From the NCBI RefSeq assembly GCF_024753145.1, contig NZ_JANUGU010000015.1:1-34642 (forward strand): 34,642 nucleotides of DNA, given 5' to 3'. Position 1 is the first letter of the stretch, and each line of letters opens with the position of its first letter. Of the stretch, positions 1-7,349 are shown one piece after another. The DNA is from Massilia terrae. Its GTDB lineage: Bacteria; Pseudomonadota; Gammaproteobacteria; Burkholderiales; Burkholderiaceae_D. The notes under the pieces are model-generated. The model was given only the letters and a program-made list of their open reading frames with translations. It ran no database searches and was not told the DNA's origin. The translations under genes and the position numbers were made by a program.

Positions 1-30
1 CCCGCGCGGGGTTCCGCAAGGGTGGCACAG

Positions 31-36
31 TACAAT
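31..36 (+). promoter_or_regulatory. Candidate -10 element of the radical SAM gene
   Basis: TACAAT lies about 28 bases upstream of the preferred ATG at 64. A matching -35 would fall at about 8-13, where nothing close to TTGACA is seen, so this is a weak call at the window edge. Confidence 0.25.
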
Positions 37-63
37 GTGCGCTTCTTCGACCCGGACCATGCA

Positions 64-1551
64 ATGACCATCCTGCTTTCCACGCTCAACGCCCGCTACA
101 CCCACGCTTCCCTGGGCTTGCGCTACCTGCTGGCCAATCTGGGCGAGCTGCAGGCGGAGACATCCATCCTCGAATTCGTCATCGGCGCAAAGACGGCCGA
201 CCTCGTCGAACGCATCCTCGCGCGCAAGCCGCGCATCGTCGGATTCGGCGTCTATATCTGGAACGTCGAAGAAACCGCCAAGCTGGTCGCGATGCTCAAG
301 CGCGTTGCGCCGGAAGTGACGGTGGTGCTCGGCGGCCCCGAGGTGTCGCACGAAACCGCGGAGCAGCAGATCGTGAAGGAAGCCGATTATGTCGTGACCG
401 GCTGGGGCGACAAGACTTTCCCGAAACTGTGCGCGCAAATCCTGAACGGCCCGCAACCGCTGATGAAAATCCACGCCGGCGAGCAGCCGCCGATGGAACA
501 GATCCGGCTGCCCTACGATTTGTACAGCGCCGACGACATCGCCCACCGCACCATTTATGTGGAAGCCTCGCGCGGCTGCCCCTTCAAATGCGAGTTCTGC
601 CTGTCCTCGCTCGACAAGACCGCGTGGCCATTCCCGCTCGACGCCTTCCTGGAGCAGATGGAATCGCTGTACCAGCGCGGCGCGCGCCTGTTCAAGTTCG
701 TCGACCGCACCTTCAACCTGAACGTCAAGACCAGCCAGCGCATCCTGCAATTCTTCCTCGAAAAACTGCAGGCCAATCCGCACGATCCGGTCTACGCCCA
801 TTTCGAACTGGTGCCCGACCATTTGCCGGACGCGCTGAAAGACAGCATCGCCCAATTCCCGGCCGGCGCCCTGCAATTCGAAATCGGCATCCAGAGCTTC
901 AACCCGGAAGTGCAGGCCCTGGTCAGCCGCCGCCAGAACAACGAGAAGGCCGCCGACAATATCCGCTGGCTGCACCAGCATTCGCACGCCCACCTGCACA
1001 TCGACCTGATCGCCGGCCTGCCGGGCGAAGACGTCGACAGTTTCGCGCGCGGCTTCGACCACCTGGTCTCGCTCGGCCCGCACGAGATCCAGTTCGGCAT
1101 CCTCAAGCGCCTGCGCGGCACGCCGATCATCCGCCACACCGGTCCGTACAAGATGGCGTACGACCCCAACCCGCCCTACACCATCCTGGCCACCGACCGC
1201 ATCGATTTCCCGACCATGCAGCGGCTGGTGCGCTTCGCCCGCTACTGGGACCTGGTGGCCAATTCCGGCCGCTTCGGCAATACCGTCAAGCGGTTGCTCG
1301 GCGACCAGCCCTTCGCCAACTTCATGGCCTTTTCCGACTGGATGTACACCAAGACCGACGCCACCCACCGCATCGCGCTGGACCGCCTGGCCACCTTGGT
1401 GCGCCAATGGCTGGAAGAGCGCGGCATGCCGGCAAGCGAAGCGGCCGAATTGCTGGCCAGCGATTACGCCGGCCGCATTGATTCCCATGCGGCAACACCA
1501 AAGCAGAAAGCCGCCGCACCGGAGCGCCAGGTGCGCCACCTGGCCGCCTGA
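64..1551 (+). CDS. B12-binding domain / radical SAM protein (DUF4080-like)
   Basis: A cytoplasmic iron-sulfur radical enzyme of unknown substrate. The N-terminal part (about residues 1-130) has the Rossmann-like pattern of a cobalamin-binding domain, with the VVLGGPEVS segment typical of B12-radical SAM proteins. A radical SAM core follows, with the cluster motif CxxxCxxC visible in GCPFKCEFC near residue 180, so it should bind a [4Fe-4S] cluster and S-adenosylmethionine. The C-terminal third matches the DUF4080-type tail that often follows this core. The ATG at 64 is preferred over an in-frame GTG at 22, because the shorter form starts at the conserved ILLSTLNARY segment and a -10-like TACAAT lies between the two. 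The domain call is firm; the reaction is unknown. Confidence 0.85.
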   Translation: MTILLSTLNARYTHASLGLRYLLANLGELQAETSILEFVIGAKTADLVERILARKPRIVGFGVYIWNVEETAKLVAMLKRVAPEVTVVLGGPEVSHETAEQQIVKEADYVVTGWGDKTFPKLCAQILNGPQPLMKIHAGEQPPMEQIRLPYDLYSADDIAHRTIYVEASRGCPFKCEFCLSSLDKTAWPFPLDAFLEQMESLYQRGARLFKFVDRTFNLNVKTSQRILQFFLEKLQANPHDPVYAHFELVPDHLPDALKDSIAQFPAGALQFEIGIQSFNPEVQALVSRRQNNEKAADNIRWLHQHSHAHLHIDLIAGLPGEDVDSFARGFDHLVSLGPHEIQFGILKRLRGTPIIRHTGPYKMAYDPNPPYTILATDRIDFPTMQRLVRFARYWDLVANSGRFGNTVKRLLGDQPFANFMAFSDWMYTKTDATHRIALDRLATLVRQWLEERGMPASEAAELLASDYAGRIDSHAATPKQKAAAPERQVRHLAA

Positions 1552-1569
1552 GCGGTCAACAGTGCGCCG

Positions 1570-1599
1570 CTGGCAGCGCTGTCAAATCTCTTTTACACT
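1570..1599 (+). promoter_or_regulatory. Promoter of the MCE transporter operon
   Basis: CTGGCA (1570-1575, 4 of 6 to the -35 consensus) and TACACT (1594-1599) are separated by 18 bases. The ATG of the permease begins only 7 bases after the -10 box, so transcription would start at or next to the start codon. No Shine-Dalgarno sequence is visible. Confidence 0.4.
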
Positions 1600-1605
1600 G
1601 GCGCA

Positions 1606-2748
1606 ATGCACCTTGAAAATGCGCCAACGTTAACACTTAACCATCCCGACGCTGGCGCGGGAACCTCCGTCGTCGCCACCGGCGTCTGGCAGGTCCACGC
1701 GCTGTGCGCCGGCGGCGGCGTGCTCAAGCAGATCAGCCGCGAGCTCGACAGCTACAAGGGCCGCGAGGAACTGGGCTGGGACCTGTCGCAGATCGACAGC
1801 CTGGACCACATCGGCGCCCAGATGTTCTGGAACGCCTGGGGCAAGCAGCGGCCGCCCCACCTCACGCTCGATCCGAAACAGGAAGACATCTTCGCGCGCA
1901 TCGAGGAAGCCGGCCACGAAGTCTTGCCGCGCACCCGCAAAAGCAGCCTCGACTGGGTGATCCGGCTCGGCGCCGCCATGCTCTCCTTCTTCGAGCACCT
2001 GCGCGCCTTCGTGCTGCTGGTCGGCGGCCTGGTGCAGGACCTCGGCCGCTTCCTGCGCCGTCCGCTCGGCGGACCATGGAAGGAAATCTCGGCCAATATC
2101 TACCATTCCGGCTTCCAGGCCCTCGGCATCACCGCGCTGGTGGGCTTCCTGATCGGCGTGGTGCTGTCCTACCTGTCGGCGCAGCAGCTGCGCATGTTCG
2201 GCGGCGACGTCTACCTCGTCAACATCCTGGGCATGAGCATCATCCGCGAACTCGGCCCGCTGCTGGCCGCGATCCTGGTGGCCGGCCGCTCCGGCTCCTC
2301 GATCACCGCGCAGCTGGGCGTGATGCGGGTGACCGAGGAACTCGACGCCATGCTGGTGATGGGCATCCCGCATGGCTTCCGGCTGATCCTGCCGAAGGTG
2401 GTCGCGCTGGCGGTCTCGATGCCGCTGCTGGTGGTGTGGACCGACGCCATGGCCCTGATCGGCGGCATGGTCTCGGCCAAGATCGAGCTGCACCTGGCCG
2501 CGCACTACTTCATCCAGAAGCTGCCGTCCGCGGTGCCGGAAGTGAACTACACCATCGGCCTGCTCAAGGGCGCGACCTTCGGCATGCTGATCGCGCTGGT
2601 GTCCTGCCACTTCGGCCTGCGCATCAAGCCCAACACCGAAAGCCTCGGACGCGGCACCACCACCTCGGTGGTCACCTCGATCACGGTGGTGATCCTGGCC
2701 GATGCCGTGTATGCGATCGTCTTCAGCGGCGTGGGGTTCTCATGGTGA
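1606..2748 (+). CDS. MlaE-family ABC permease with N-terminal STAS-like domain
   Basis: Inner-membrane permease of an MCE-type lipid transporter, which moves phospholipid or similar lipids between inner and outer membranes. About residues 20-95 form a STAS-like domain (LDSYKGREELGWDLSQIDSL), as in the fused STAS-MlaE proteins; the rest is the MlaE/YrbE permease with about five or six membrane segments. Diagnostic stretches are GMSIIRELGPLLAAILVAGR and the following SSITAQLGVMRVTEELDAM, then MGIP. Its stop overlaps the start of the ATPase gene by 7 bases (ATGGTGA), which implies translational coupling. Because STAS and permease are fused, no separate MlaB gene is needed. This four-gene set lacks an MlaC gene and carries a PqiC-like lipoprotein, so it is not the canonical mlaFEDCB operon and no mla symbol is given. 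Confidence 0.9.
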   Translation: MHLENAPTLTLNHPDAGAGTSVVATGVWQVHALCAGGGVLKQISRELDSYKGREELGWDLSQIDSLDHIGAQMFWNAWGKQRPPHLTLDPKQEDIFARIEEAGHEVLPRTRKSSLDWVIRLGAAMLSFFEHLRAFVLLVGGLVQDLGRFLRRPLGGPWKEISANIYHSGFQALGITALVGFLIGVVLSYLSAQQLRMFGGDVYLVNILGMSIIRELGPLLAAILVAGRSGSSITAQLGVMRVTEELDAMLVMGIPHGFRLILPKVVALAVSMPLLVVWTDAMALIGGMVSAKIELHLAAHYFIQKLPSAVPEVNYTIGLLKGATFGMLIALVSCHFGLRIKPNTESLGRGTTTSVVTSITVVILADAVYAIVFSGVGFSW

Positions 2749-3590
2749 CCAAGCGCACGCCGCAGCAGCTCAACCGCAAGCCGCTGGAGGACGTCGGTCC
2801 GCCGGTGGTCGAGATCAAGGACCTGTGGACGCGCTTCGGCCGCACCGTAGTGCACCAGGACCTGAACCTGAAGATCTACGCCGGCGAGATCCTGACCATC
2901 GTCGGCGGCTCGGGCACCGGCAAGACGGTGCTGCTGCGCCAGATGCTGGGCCTGGAAAAGCCTGCGCGCGGCAGCGTCGTCGTGTTCGGCGAGGACATCT
3001 GCGCCGCCGCCCCGGAGCAGCTGCAGAAGATGCGCAACCATTGGGGCATGCTGTTCCAGGCGGGCGCGCTGTTTTCGGCGCTGACGGTGTTCGAGAACAT
3101 CGCGCTGCCGATGCGCGAGCTGCATGCCCTGCCCGAGGACGTGATCCGCGAGGCCGTGCTGCTGAAGATGAACATGGTCGGCCTCGGCGTCGAGCACGCG
3201 AACAAGATGCCGTCCGACCTGTCGGGCGGCATGGTCAAGCGCGCCGCGCTGGCGCGCGCCCTCGCGCTGGAGCCGCAGCTGCTGTTCCTCGACGAGCCTA
3301 CCGCCGGCCTGGACCCGGACCTGTCGGACGCCTTCGTGGCCCTGATCCAGACCCTGCACGCGGAACTGAAACTGACGGTGGTGATGGTCACCCACGACCT
3401 CGACACCATGTTCGCGCTGTCGACCCGCATCGCGGTCCTCGCGGAGAAGCACGTGATCGCGGTCGGACCCAGCTGCGACGTGCTGAAGGTCGACCATCCG
3501 TTCATCAAACAATTTTTCCTGGGTCCGCGCGGGCAGCGCGCGCTCGAGGTGCTCGAGCAGAAGCTCGCCGGGAACGAATCGGAGAACTGA
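2742..3590 (+). CDS. MlaF-like ABC transporter ATP-binding protein
   Basis: ATPase that should power the MlaE-type permease encoded just upstream. The Walker A motif GGSGTGKT is at about residues 55-62, the Q-loop near residue 106 (MLFQAGALFSALTV, typical of MlaF proteins), the signature LSGGM at 160-164, and Walker B LLFLDEPTAGLDP at 180-192. The switch histidine is in VTHDLDT. LSGGM in place of LSGGQ is the usual MlaF form. The ATG at 2742 is chosen because it overlaps the permease stop codon and gives 282 residues, the usual family length. Only one base separates it from the MCE gene downstream. Confidence 0.92.
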   Translation: MVTKRTPQQLNRKPLEDVGPPVVEIKDLWTRFGRTVVHQDLNLKIYAGEILTIVGGSGTGKTVLLRQMLGLEKPARGSVVVFGEDICAAAPEQLQKMRNHWGMLFQAGALFSALTVFENIALPMRELHALPEDVIREAVLLKMNMVGLGVEHANKMPSDLSGGMVKRAALARALALEPQLLFLDEPTAGLDPDLSDAFVALIQTLHAELKLTVVMVTHDLDTMFALSTRIAVLAEKHVIAVGPSCDVLKVDHPFIKQFFLGPRGQRALEVLEQKLAGNESEN

Positions 3591-3591
3591 T

Positions 3592-4518
3592 ATGGAAAAC
3601 AGATCGCACGCCCTGATGACGGGCATCTTCACGATCGCCCTGCTGGTCGCCGCGGCGCTGGCCGGGATCTGGTTCAACCGCGACCGCGCCAAGACCATCC
3701 CCTACGAGATCGTCACCACGCAGTCGATGGCCGGCCTGAACCCGCAAGCGACGGTGCGTTACCGCGGCCTGGAAGTCGGGCGCGTGGAGGACATCAGCTT
3801 CGATCCGCGCGTGACCGGGCAGATCCTGATCCGGCTGTCGGTCGACACCGAGACCCCGGTCACCACCACCACCTTCGCTTCGCTCGGCTACCAGGGCGTG
3901 ACCGGCCTGGCCTTCCTGCAGCTGGACGACGACCGCACCGGCTCGCCGCGCCTGGCCAGCAGCCCGAGCGCGGTGGCGCGCATCCCGATGCGGCCGGGCC
4001 TGCTGGACCAGATCGAGCAGCGCGGCCTCGCGATCCTGGAAAAGACCGAGCACATCACCGCCAGCCTGGACAAGCTGGTGAGCCCCGAGAACCAGCAGAC
4101 CATGCTGAACGCCTTCGACAGTATCGGCAAGACCGCGGCGGCCTACGGCGAGATCCCGAAACGGCTGCAGCCGGCGCTGGACGAGCTGCCCGGCCTGACC
4201 CGCAAGCTGGACCAGACCGCGGCCTCGGTCAACACGCTGGCCACCAACGCCAACGGCATGGTCACCAAGCTGCAGGCGCCGGACGGCCCGGTCGAACGCC
4301 TGAACAGCGCGATCGGTTCGCTGCAGGGCGTGACCAGCAGCCTGGAGACCGACGCGCTGCCGCATATCAACGACGTCACCGACCAGGCCCGCTCGACCCT
4401 GCGCGCGGTCAAGCGCACCGCCGAATCCTTCTCCGACCGCCCGCAGAGTATCCTGTTCGGCGGACCGAAAGCCCAGCCCGGCCCCGGCGAGCCGGGCTTC
4501 GCCGCCCCGACCAAATGA
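3592..4518 (+). CDS. MCE-domain (MlaD-like) transporter substrate-binding protein
   Basis: Single-MCE-domain protein anchored in the inner membrane, the periplasmic lipid-binding subunit of the transporter. Residues 1-27 contain one membrane segment (IFTIALLVAAALAGIWF). The MCE domain follows at about residues 38-115 (IVTTQSMAGLNPQATVRYRG, ending in LGYQGVTGLAFLQL). After it comes a long helical region with repeated polar residues up to about residue 290, as in MCE proteins that form periplasmic assemblies. The tail is rich in Pro and Gly. The gene begins one base after the ATPase stop and its stop overlaps the region where the lipoprotein gene begins. At 308 residues it is longer than E. coli MlaD (about 183) and has one MCE domain, unlike PqiB or LetB. 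Confidence 0.9.
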   Translation: MENRSHALMTGIFTIALLVAAALAGIWFNRDRAKTIPYEIVTTQSMAGLNPQATVRYRGLEVGRVEDISFDPRVTGQILIRLSVDTETPVTTTTFASLGYQGVTGLAFLQLDDDRTGSPRLASSPSAVARIPMRPGLLDQIEQRGLAILEKTEHITASLDKLVSPENQQTMLNAFDSIGKTAAAYGEIPKRLQPALDELPGLTRKLDQTAASVNTLATNANGMVTKLQAPDGPVERLNSAIGSLQGVTSSLETDALPHINDVTDQARSTLRAVKRTAESFSDRPQSILFGGPKAQPGPGEPGFAAPTK

Positions 4519-4526
4519 GGACCACC

Positions 4527-5135
4527 ATGAACCTGATCCGACTCCTGGCCGCGCTGGCCGCCGCCGCCGTGCTGGCCGGCTGCGCATCGAGCGAGAAAAA
4601 ATCCGACACCCTGTTCGACCTCGGCCCGTCCGCGCCGCGCGCCGGGGCGCGCATCGACGCGCCGCTGCCGGCAGTCGTGGTGACCGACGCCACCGGTTCG
4701 CCCGCGCTCGAGAGCGAACGCATGGTCTACCGCCTGAACTACGCCGACCCGCTGCAGGCGCGCGCCTACGCCAACAGCCGCTGGATCGCCAACCCGCTGG
4801 AGCTGGTCACGCAGCGCCTGAAGTCGCGGCTGGCGCAGACCGGGGCCAAGGTGCTGGGTTCAAGCGACGCCGCGACCAATGTGCCGATCCTGCGCGTGCA
4901 GGTCGACGACTTCGTGCACGCCTTCAGCAGCGCCAGCCAGAGCCAGGGCATCGTGGTGGTGCGCGCCTCGCTGCTGAACGGCCACGCGCTGGTCGACCAG
5001 AAGACCTTCAGCCGCGCCAGCCCCGCACCCAGCGCCGATGCCTCCGGCGGCGCGCGCGCGCTGGCGGCCAGCGTCGACGCCGTCGCCGACGACATCGCCG
5101 CCTGGCTGTCCAGCCAACATCTCGCCACGCGATGA
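4527..5135 (+). CDS. ABC-type transport auxiliary lipoprotein (PqiC-like)
   Basis: Outer-membrane-directed lipoprotein that accompanies MCE transporters, probably the outer-membrane contact of the complex. The signal peptide ends in the lipobox LAGC, so the mature protein starts at Cys with about 180 residues. The body (TDATGSPALESERMVYRLNY, then YANSRWIANP, then LVTQRLKSRLA) fits the family of ABC transport auxiliary components that includes PqiC. The ATG at 4527 is chosen because GAGG lies a few bases upstream; an in-frame ATG at 4515 overlaps the MCE stop and is the alternative, and both keep the lipobox. The stop overlaps the VanZ gene start by 4 bases. Confidence 0.85.
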   Translation: MNLIRLLAALAAAAVLAGCASSEKKSDTLFDLGPSAPRAGARIDAPLPAVVVTDATGSPALESERMVYRLNYADPLQARAYANSRWIANPLELVTQRLKSRLAQTGAKVLGSSDAATNVPILRVQVDDFVHAFSSASQSQGIVVVRASLLNGHALVDQKTFSRASPAPSADASGGARALAASVDAVADDIAAWLSSQHLATR

Positions 5136-6253
5136 CCGAAGCGGAAGTCCCCGCCGCGCCGCGCGGTTCGCCGGTGGCGCGCGTCACGCTGCTGGCCTAC
5201 ACGCTGCTGATCGTGTACGCCAGCTGGTTCCCGTTCACCGGCTGGCACAGCAGCGGGCTGTCGCCGTTCGCCTACCTGAACCTGGCGCCGCAGCGCTACT
5301 GGACCGGCTTCGACGTGATGACCAATATCGTCGGCTACATCCCGCTCGGCGTGCTGCTGGTGCTGGCCATGTACCCGCGCATCCGCGGCGTGTGGGCGGT
5401 GCTGCTGGCGGCCGCCTGCGGCGTGCTGCTATCGGGGACGATGGAGGCGGTGCAGACCTACCTGCCGACGCGGGTGCCGTCCAACCTCGACTTCGCGACC
5501 AATTCGGTGGGCTGCCTGGCCGGCGCCATCCTCGGCGCGGCCTCGGCCCGTTCGCTGCTCGACCGCAGCCGCCTGTACAAGCTGCGCCGCCGCTGGTTCG
5601 AGCCCTACGCCAGCACCGGCCTGGTGCTGCTGGCCCTGTGGCCGCTGGCGCAGATCTATCCGCAGGGCTACCTGTTCGGCCACGGCCAGGTGCTGCCGAT
5701 CGTGTCCGAGTGGCTGTCCGACTGGCTCGACAGCAATATCGACCTGGTGGCGATGCTGCGCCCCGGCGTGCAGATGAGCGTGGAGCAGTACTGGCTGTCG
5801 GAAACCATCATCACCGCCTGCGGCATGACCGGCGCCGGCCTCACCCTGCTTTGCCTGCTGCGGCGCGGCGCCCCGCGCTATCCGCTGGCGCTGGCGATGC
5901 TGGCCGCCGCGCTGGTGGTCAAGACCCTGGCCAGCGCGCTGCTGTTCACGCCCGATAACGCCTTCGTCTGGATCACGCCGGGCGCCGAGGGCGGCTTCCT
6001 GATCGGCCTGATCATGCTGGCCGGCCTGGCCTTCGCGCCGCAGGTGGCGCAGCGGCGGCTGGCGGTGGTGACGCTGCTGCTGTCGCTGCTGGTGGTGAAC
6101 ACGATCCCGGTGAATCCCTACTTCGTCTCGACCCTGCAGGGCTGGGTGCAGGGCAAGTTCCTGAACTTCAACGGCGTGGCCCAGGCCCTGTCGCTGGCCT
6201 GGCCCTTCGCCGTGCTGTGGTACCTGCTTTTCGCACGCAAGCTCATTCATTGA
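5132..6253 (+). CDS. VanZ-family integral membrane protein
   Basis: Multi-pass inner-membrane protein of 373 residues with about nine hydrophobic segments. The N-terminal third carries the VanZ pattern: YASWFPFTGW, then DVMTNIVGYIPLGVLL, then EAVQTYLPTRVPSNLDFATN followed by a glycine-rich helix. VanZ-like proteins are known from teicoplanin resistance and from unrelated envelope loci; no biochemical activity is established. The second half (residues about 170-373) is a further hydrophobic domain not needed for the VanZ match. The gene starts inside the stop codon of the lipoprotein gene (ATGA), so it is co-translated with the MCE transporter, which suggests an envelope-related role (inference). 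Confidence 0.82.
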   Translation: MTEAEVPAAPRGSPVARVTLLAYTLLIVYASWFPFTGWHSSGLSPFAYLNLAPQRYWTGFDVMTNIVGYIPLGVLLVLAMYPRIRGVWAVLLAAACGVLLSGTMEAVQTYLPTRVPSNLDFATNSVGCLAGAILGAASARSLLDRSRLYKLRRRWFEPYASTGLVLLALWPLAQIYPQGYLFGHGQVLPIVSEWLSDWLDSNIDLVAMLRPGVQMSVEQYWLSETIITACGMTGAGLTLLCLLRRGAPRYPLALAMLAAALVVKTLASALLFTPDNAFVWITPGAEGGFLIGLIMLAGLAFAPQVAQRRLAVVTLLLSLLVVNTIPVNPYFVSTLQGWVQGKFLNFNGVAQALSLAWPFAVLWYLLFARKLIH

Positions 6254-6301
6254 CGCCGAACGCGTATCATTGCGGGATTAACCTATTGCAGCAGGAGCGC
6301 C

Positions 6302-6622
6302 ATGAGCGACAAACCCTATTACGAACACCACGTGTTCTTCTGCACCAATGTGCGTGAAGACGACAGCCGCCAGAGCTGCGGCAAATGCGGCGCGCTCGAC
6401 GCCCAGGGTTATGCAAAAAAGCGCATAAAACAACTGGGCCTGAACGGCCCGGGCAAGGTGCGCATCAACAAGTCCGGCTGCCTGGACCGCTGCGAGGAAG
6501 GCCCGGTGGTCGTGGTCTATCCGCAGGGCACCTGGTACACCTACATCGACAATAGCGACATCGACGAAATCATCGACCGCCACATCCTGAAGGGCGAAGT
6601 GGTCGACCGCCTCAAGATCTGA
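6302..6622 (+). CDS. (2Fe-2S) ferredoxin domain-containing protein, thioredoxin-like fold
   Basis: Small soluble electron carrier of the thioredoxin-like [2Fe-2S] ferredoxin type. Candidate cluster ligands are Cys14, Cys26 (or Cys29), Cys60 and Cys64. The last pair sits in SGCLDRCEEGPVVVVYPQG, the signature of this family. At 106 residues it has the usual length. A good Shine-Dalgarno (CAGGAG) lies 5 bases before the ATG. It is followed after 3 bases by the alpha/beta hydrolase gene, so the two are very likely one transcript. Redox partner unknown. Confidence 0.88.
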   Translation: MSDKPYYEHHVFFCTNVREDDSRQSCGKCGALDAQGYAKKRIKQLGLNGPGKVRINKSGCLDRCEEGPVVVVYPQGTWYTYIDNSDIDEIIDRHILKGEVVDRLKI

Positions 6623-6625
6623 ACC

Positions 6626-7252
6626 ATGCTGAACAAGTTTTCGAAAAAGTTTTACCTGACCGGCGCGGCCGGCCGGATGGAATGCCTGCTTGACCTGCCG
6701 GACGCGGAACCGCGCGGCATCGCGCTGGTCGCGCACCCGCACCCGCTGTACGGCGGCACCATGGAAAACAAGGTCGCGCAGACGCTGGCGCGCACCTTCG
6801 TGTCAATGGGCTATGCCACGGCGCGCTTCAACTTCCGCGGCGTCGGCGAATCCGAGGGCGTGCACGACCACGGCGTCGGCGAAGTCGACGACATGGCAAC
6901 CATGCTGGCCTATATGCAGGAACAGTACCCCGGCCTGCCGGTGGCGCTTTCCGGTTTTTCCTTCGGCACCTTCGTGCAGGCCCAGCTGCAAAAGCGCCTC
7001 GCCGCCGAAGGCCGCGCGATCCAGCGCATGGTGCTGGTGGGTACCGCCGCCGGCAAGTGGGCCGTGCCGGAAGTGCCGGCCGATACCATCCTGATCCACG
7101 GCGAACTTGACGATACGATACCGCTGCACGATGTGTTCGAGTGGGTCCGTCCGCAGGACATCCCGGTGATCGTGATCCCGGGCGCGGACCACTTCTTCCA
7201 CCGCAAGCTCGGCCACATTAAAAATCTGGTCATGGAGCTCTGGGAAAAGTGA
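6626..7252 (+). CDS. Alpha/beta hydrolase (COG2945-type)
   Basis: Compact cytoplasmic hydrolase of 208 residues without a lid domain. The oxyanion region VAHPHPLYGG is at about residues 35-44, the nucleophile elbow GFSFG puts Ser at residue 112, the acid is Asp162 or Asp163 in HGELDDTIPL, and the catalytic His is His189 in GADHFFH. This arrangement is typical of the COG2945 'predicted alpha/beta superfamily hydrolase' group; substrates are not established. It follows the ferredoxin gene by 3 bases. Its stop codon lies inside the -35 box of the next gene's promoter. Confidence 0.87.
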   Translation: MLNKFSKKFYLTGAAGRMECLLDLPDAEPRGIALVAHPHPLYGGTMENKVAQTLARTFVSMGYATARFNFRGVGESEGVHDHGVGEVDDMATMLAYMQEQYPGLPVALSGFSFGTFVQAQLQKRLAAEGRAIQRMVLVGTAAGKWAVPEVPADTILIHGELDDTIPLHDVFEWVRPQDIPVIVIPGADHFFHRKLGHIKNLVMELWEK

Positions 7253-7278
7253 CATTTGCGGCGAACGCTGCCTATAAT
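7249..7278 (+). promoter_or_regulatory. Sigma70-type promoter of the carboxypeptidase gene
   Basis: GTGACA (7249-7254, 5 of 6 to consensus) and a perfect TATAAT (7273-7278) are 18 bases apart. The -35 box overlaps the stop codon of the upstream hydrolase gene. Transcription should start near 7285, giving a leader of about 65 bases. Confidence 0.7.
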
Positions 7279-7291
7279 GGACTCTTCCTTA

Positions 7292-7315
7292 AAGCAATGC
7301 CCGCAGGCATTGCTT
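7292..7315 (+). promoter_or_regulatory. Perfect hairpin in the leader of the carboxypeptidase gene
   Basis: AAGCAATGCC and GGCATTGCTT form a perfect 10-base-pair stem with the loop CGCA. It lies directly after the predicted transcription start and about 34 bases before the start codon. No run of T follows, so it is more likely a 5' stabilising or regulatory hairpin than a terminator of the upstream operon. Confidence 0.55.
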
Positions 7316-7349
7316 CGCTTTACTCACCTCTGAGACAACATTGCTTTCC

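Noticed and set aside
1630..2610. Long minus-strand reading frame opposite the permease gene
   Set aside because: Its composition (His, Asp, Arg, Gln rich) is that of a shadow of a GC-rich gene and it has no family pattern.
5429..6250. Minus-strand reading frame opposite the VanZ gene
   Set aside because: Low-complexity His/Gln/Arg shadow of a real membrane protein gene.
7292..7315. Hairpin before the carboxypeptidase as terminator of the ferredoxin-hydrolase operon
   Set aside because: It lies downstream of a strong promoter and is not followed by a T run.
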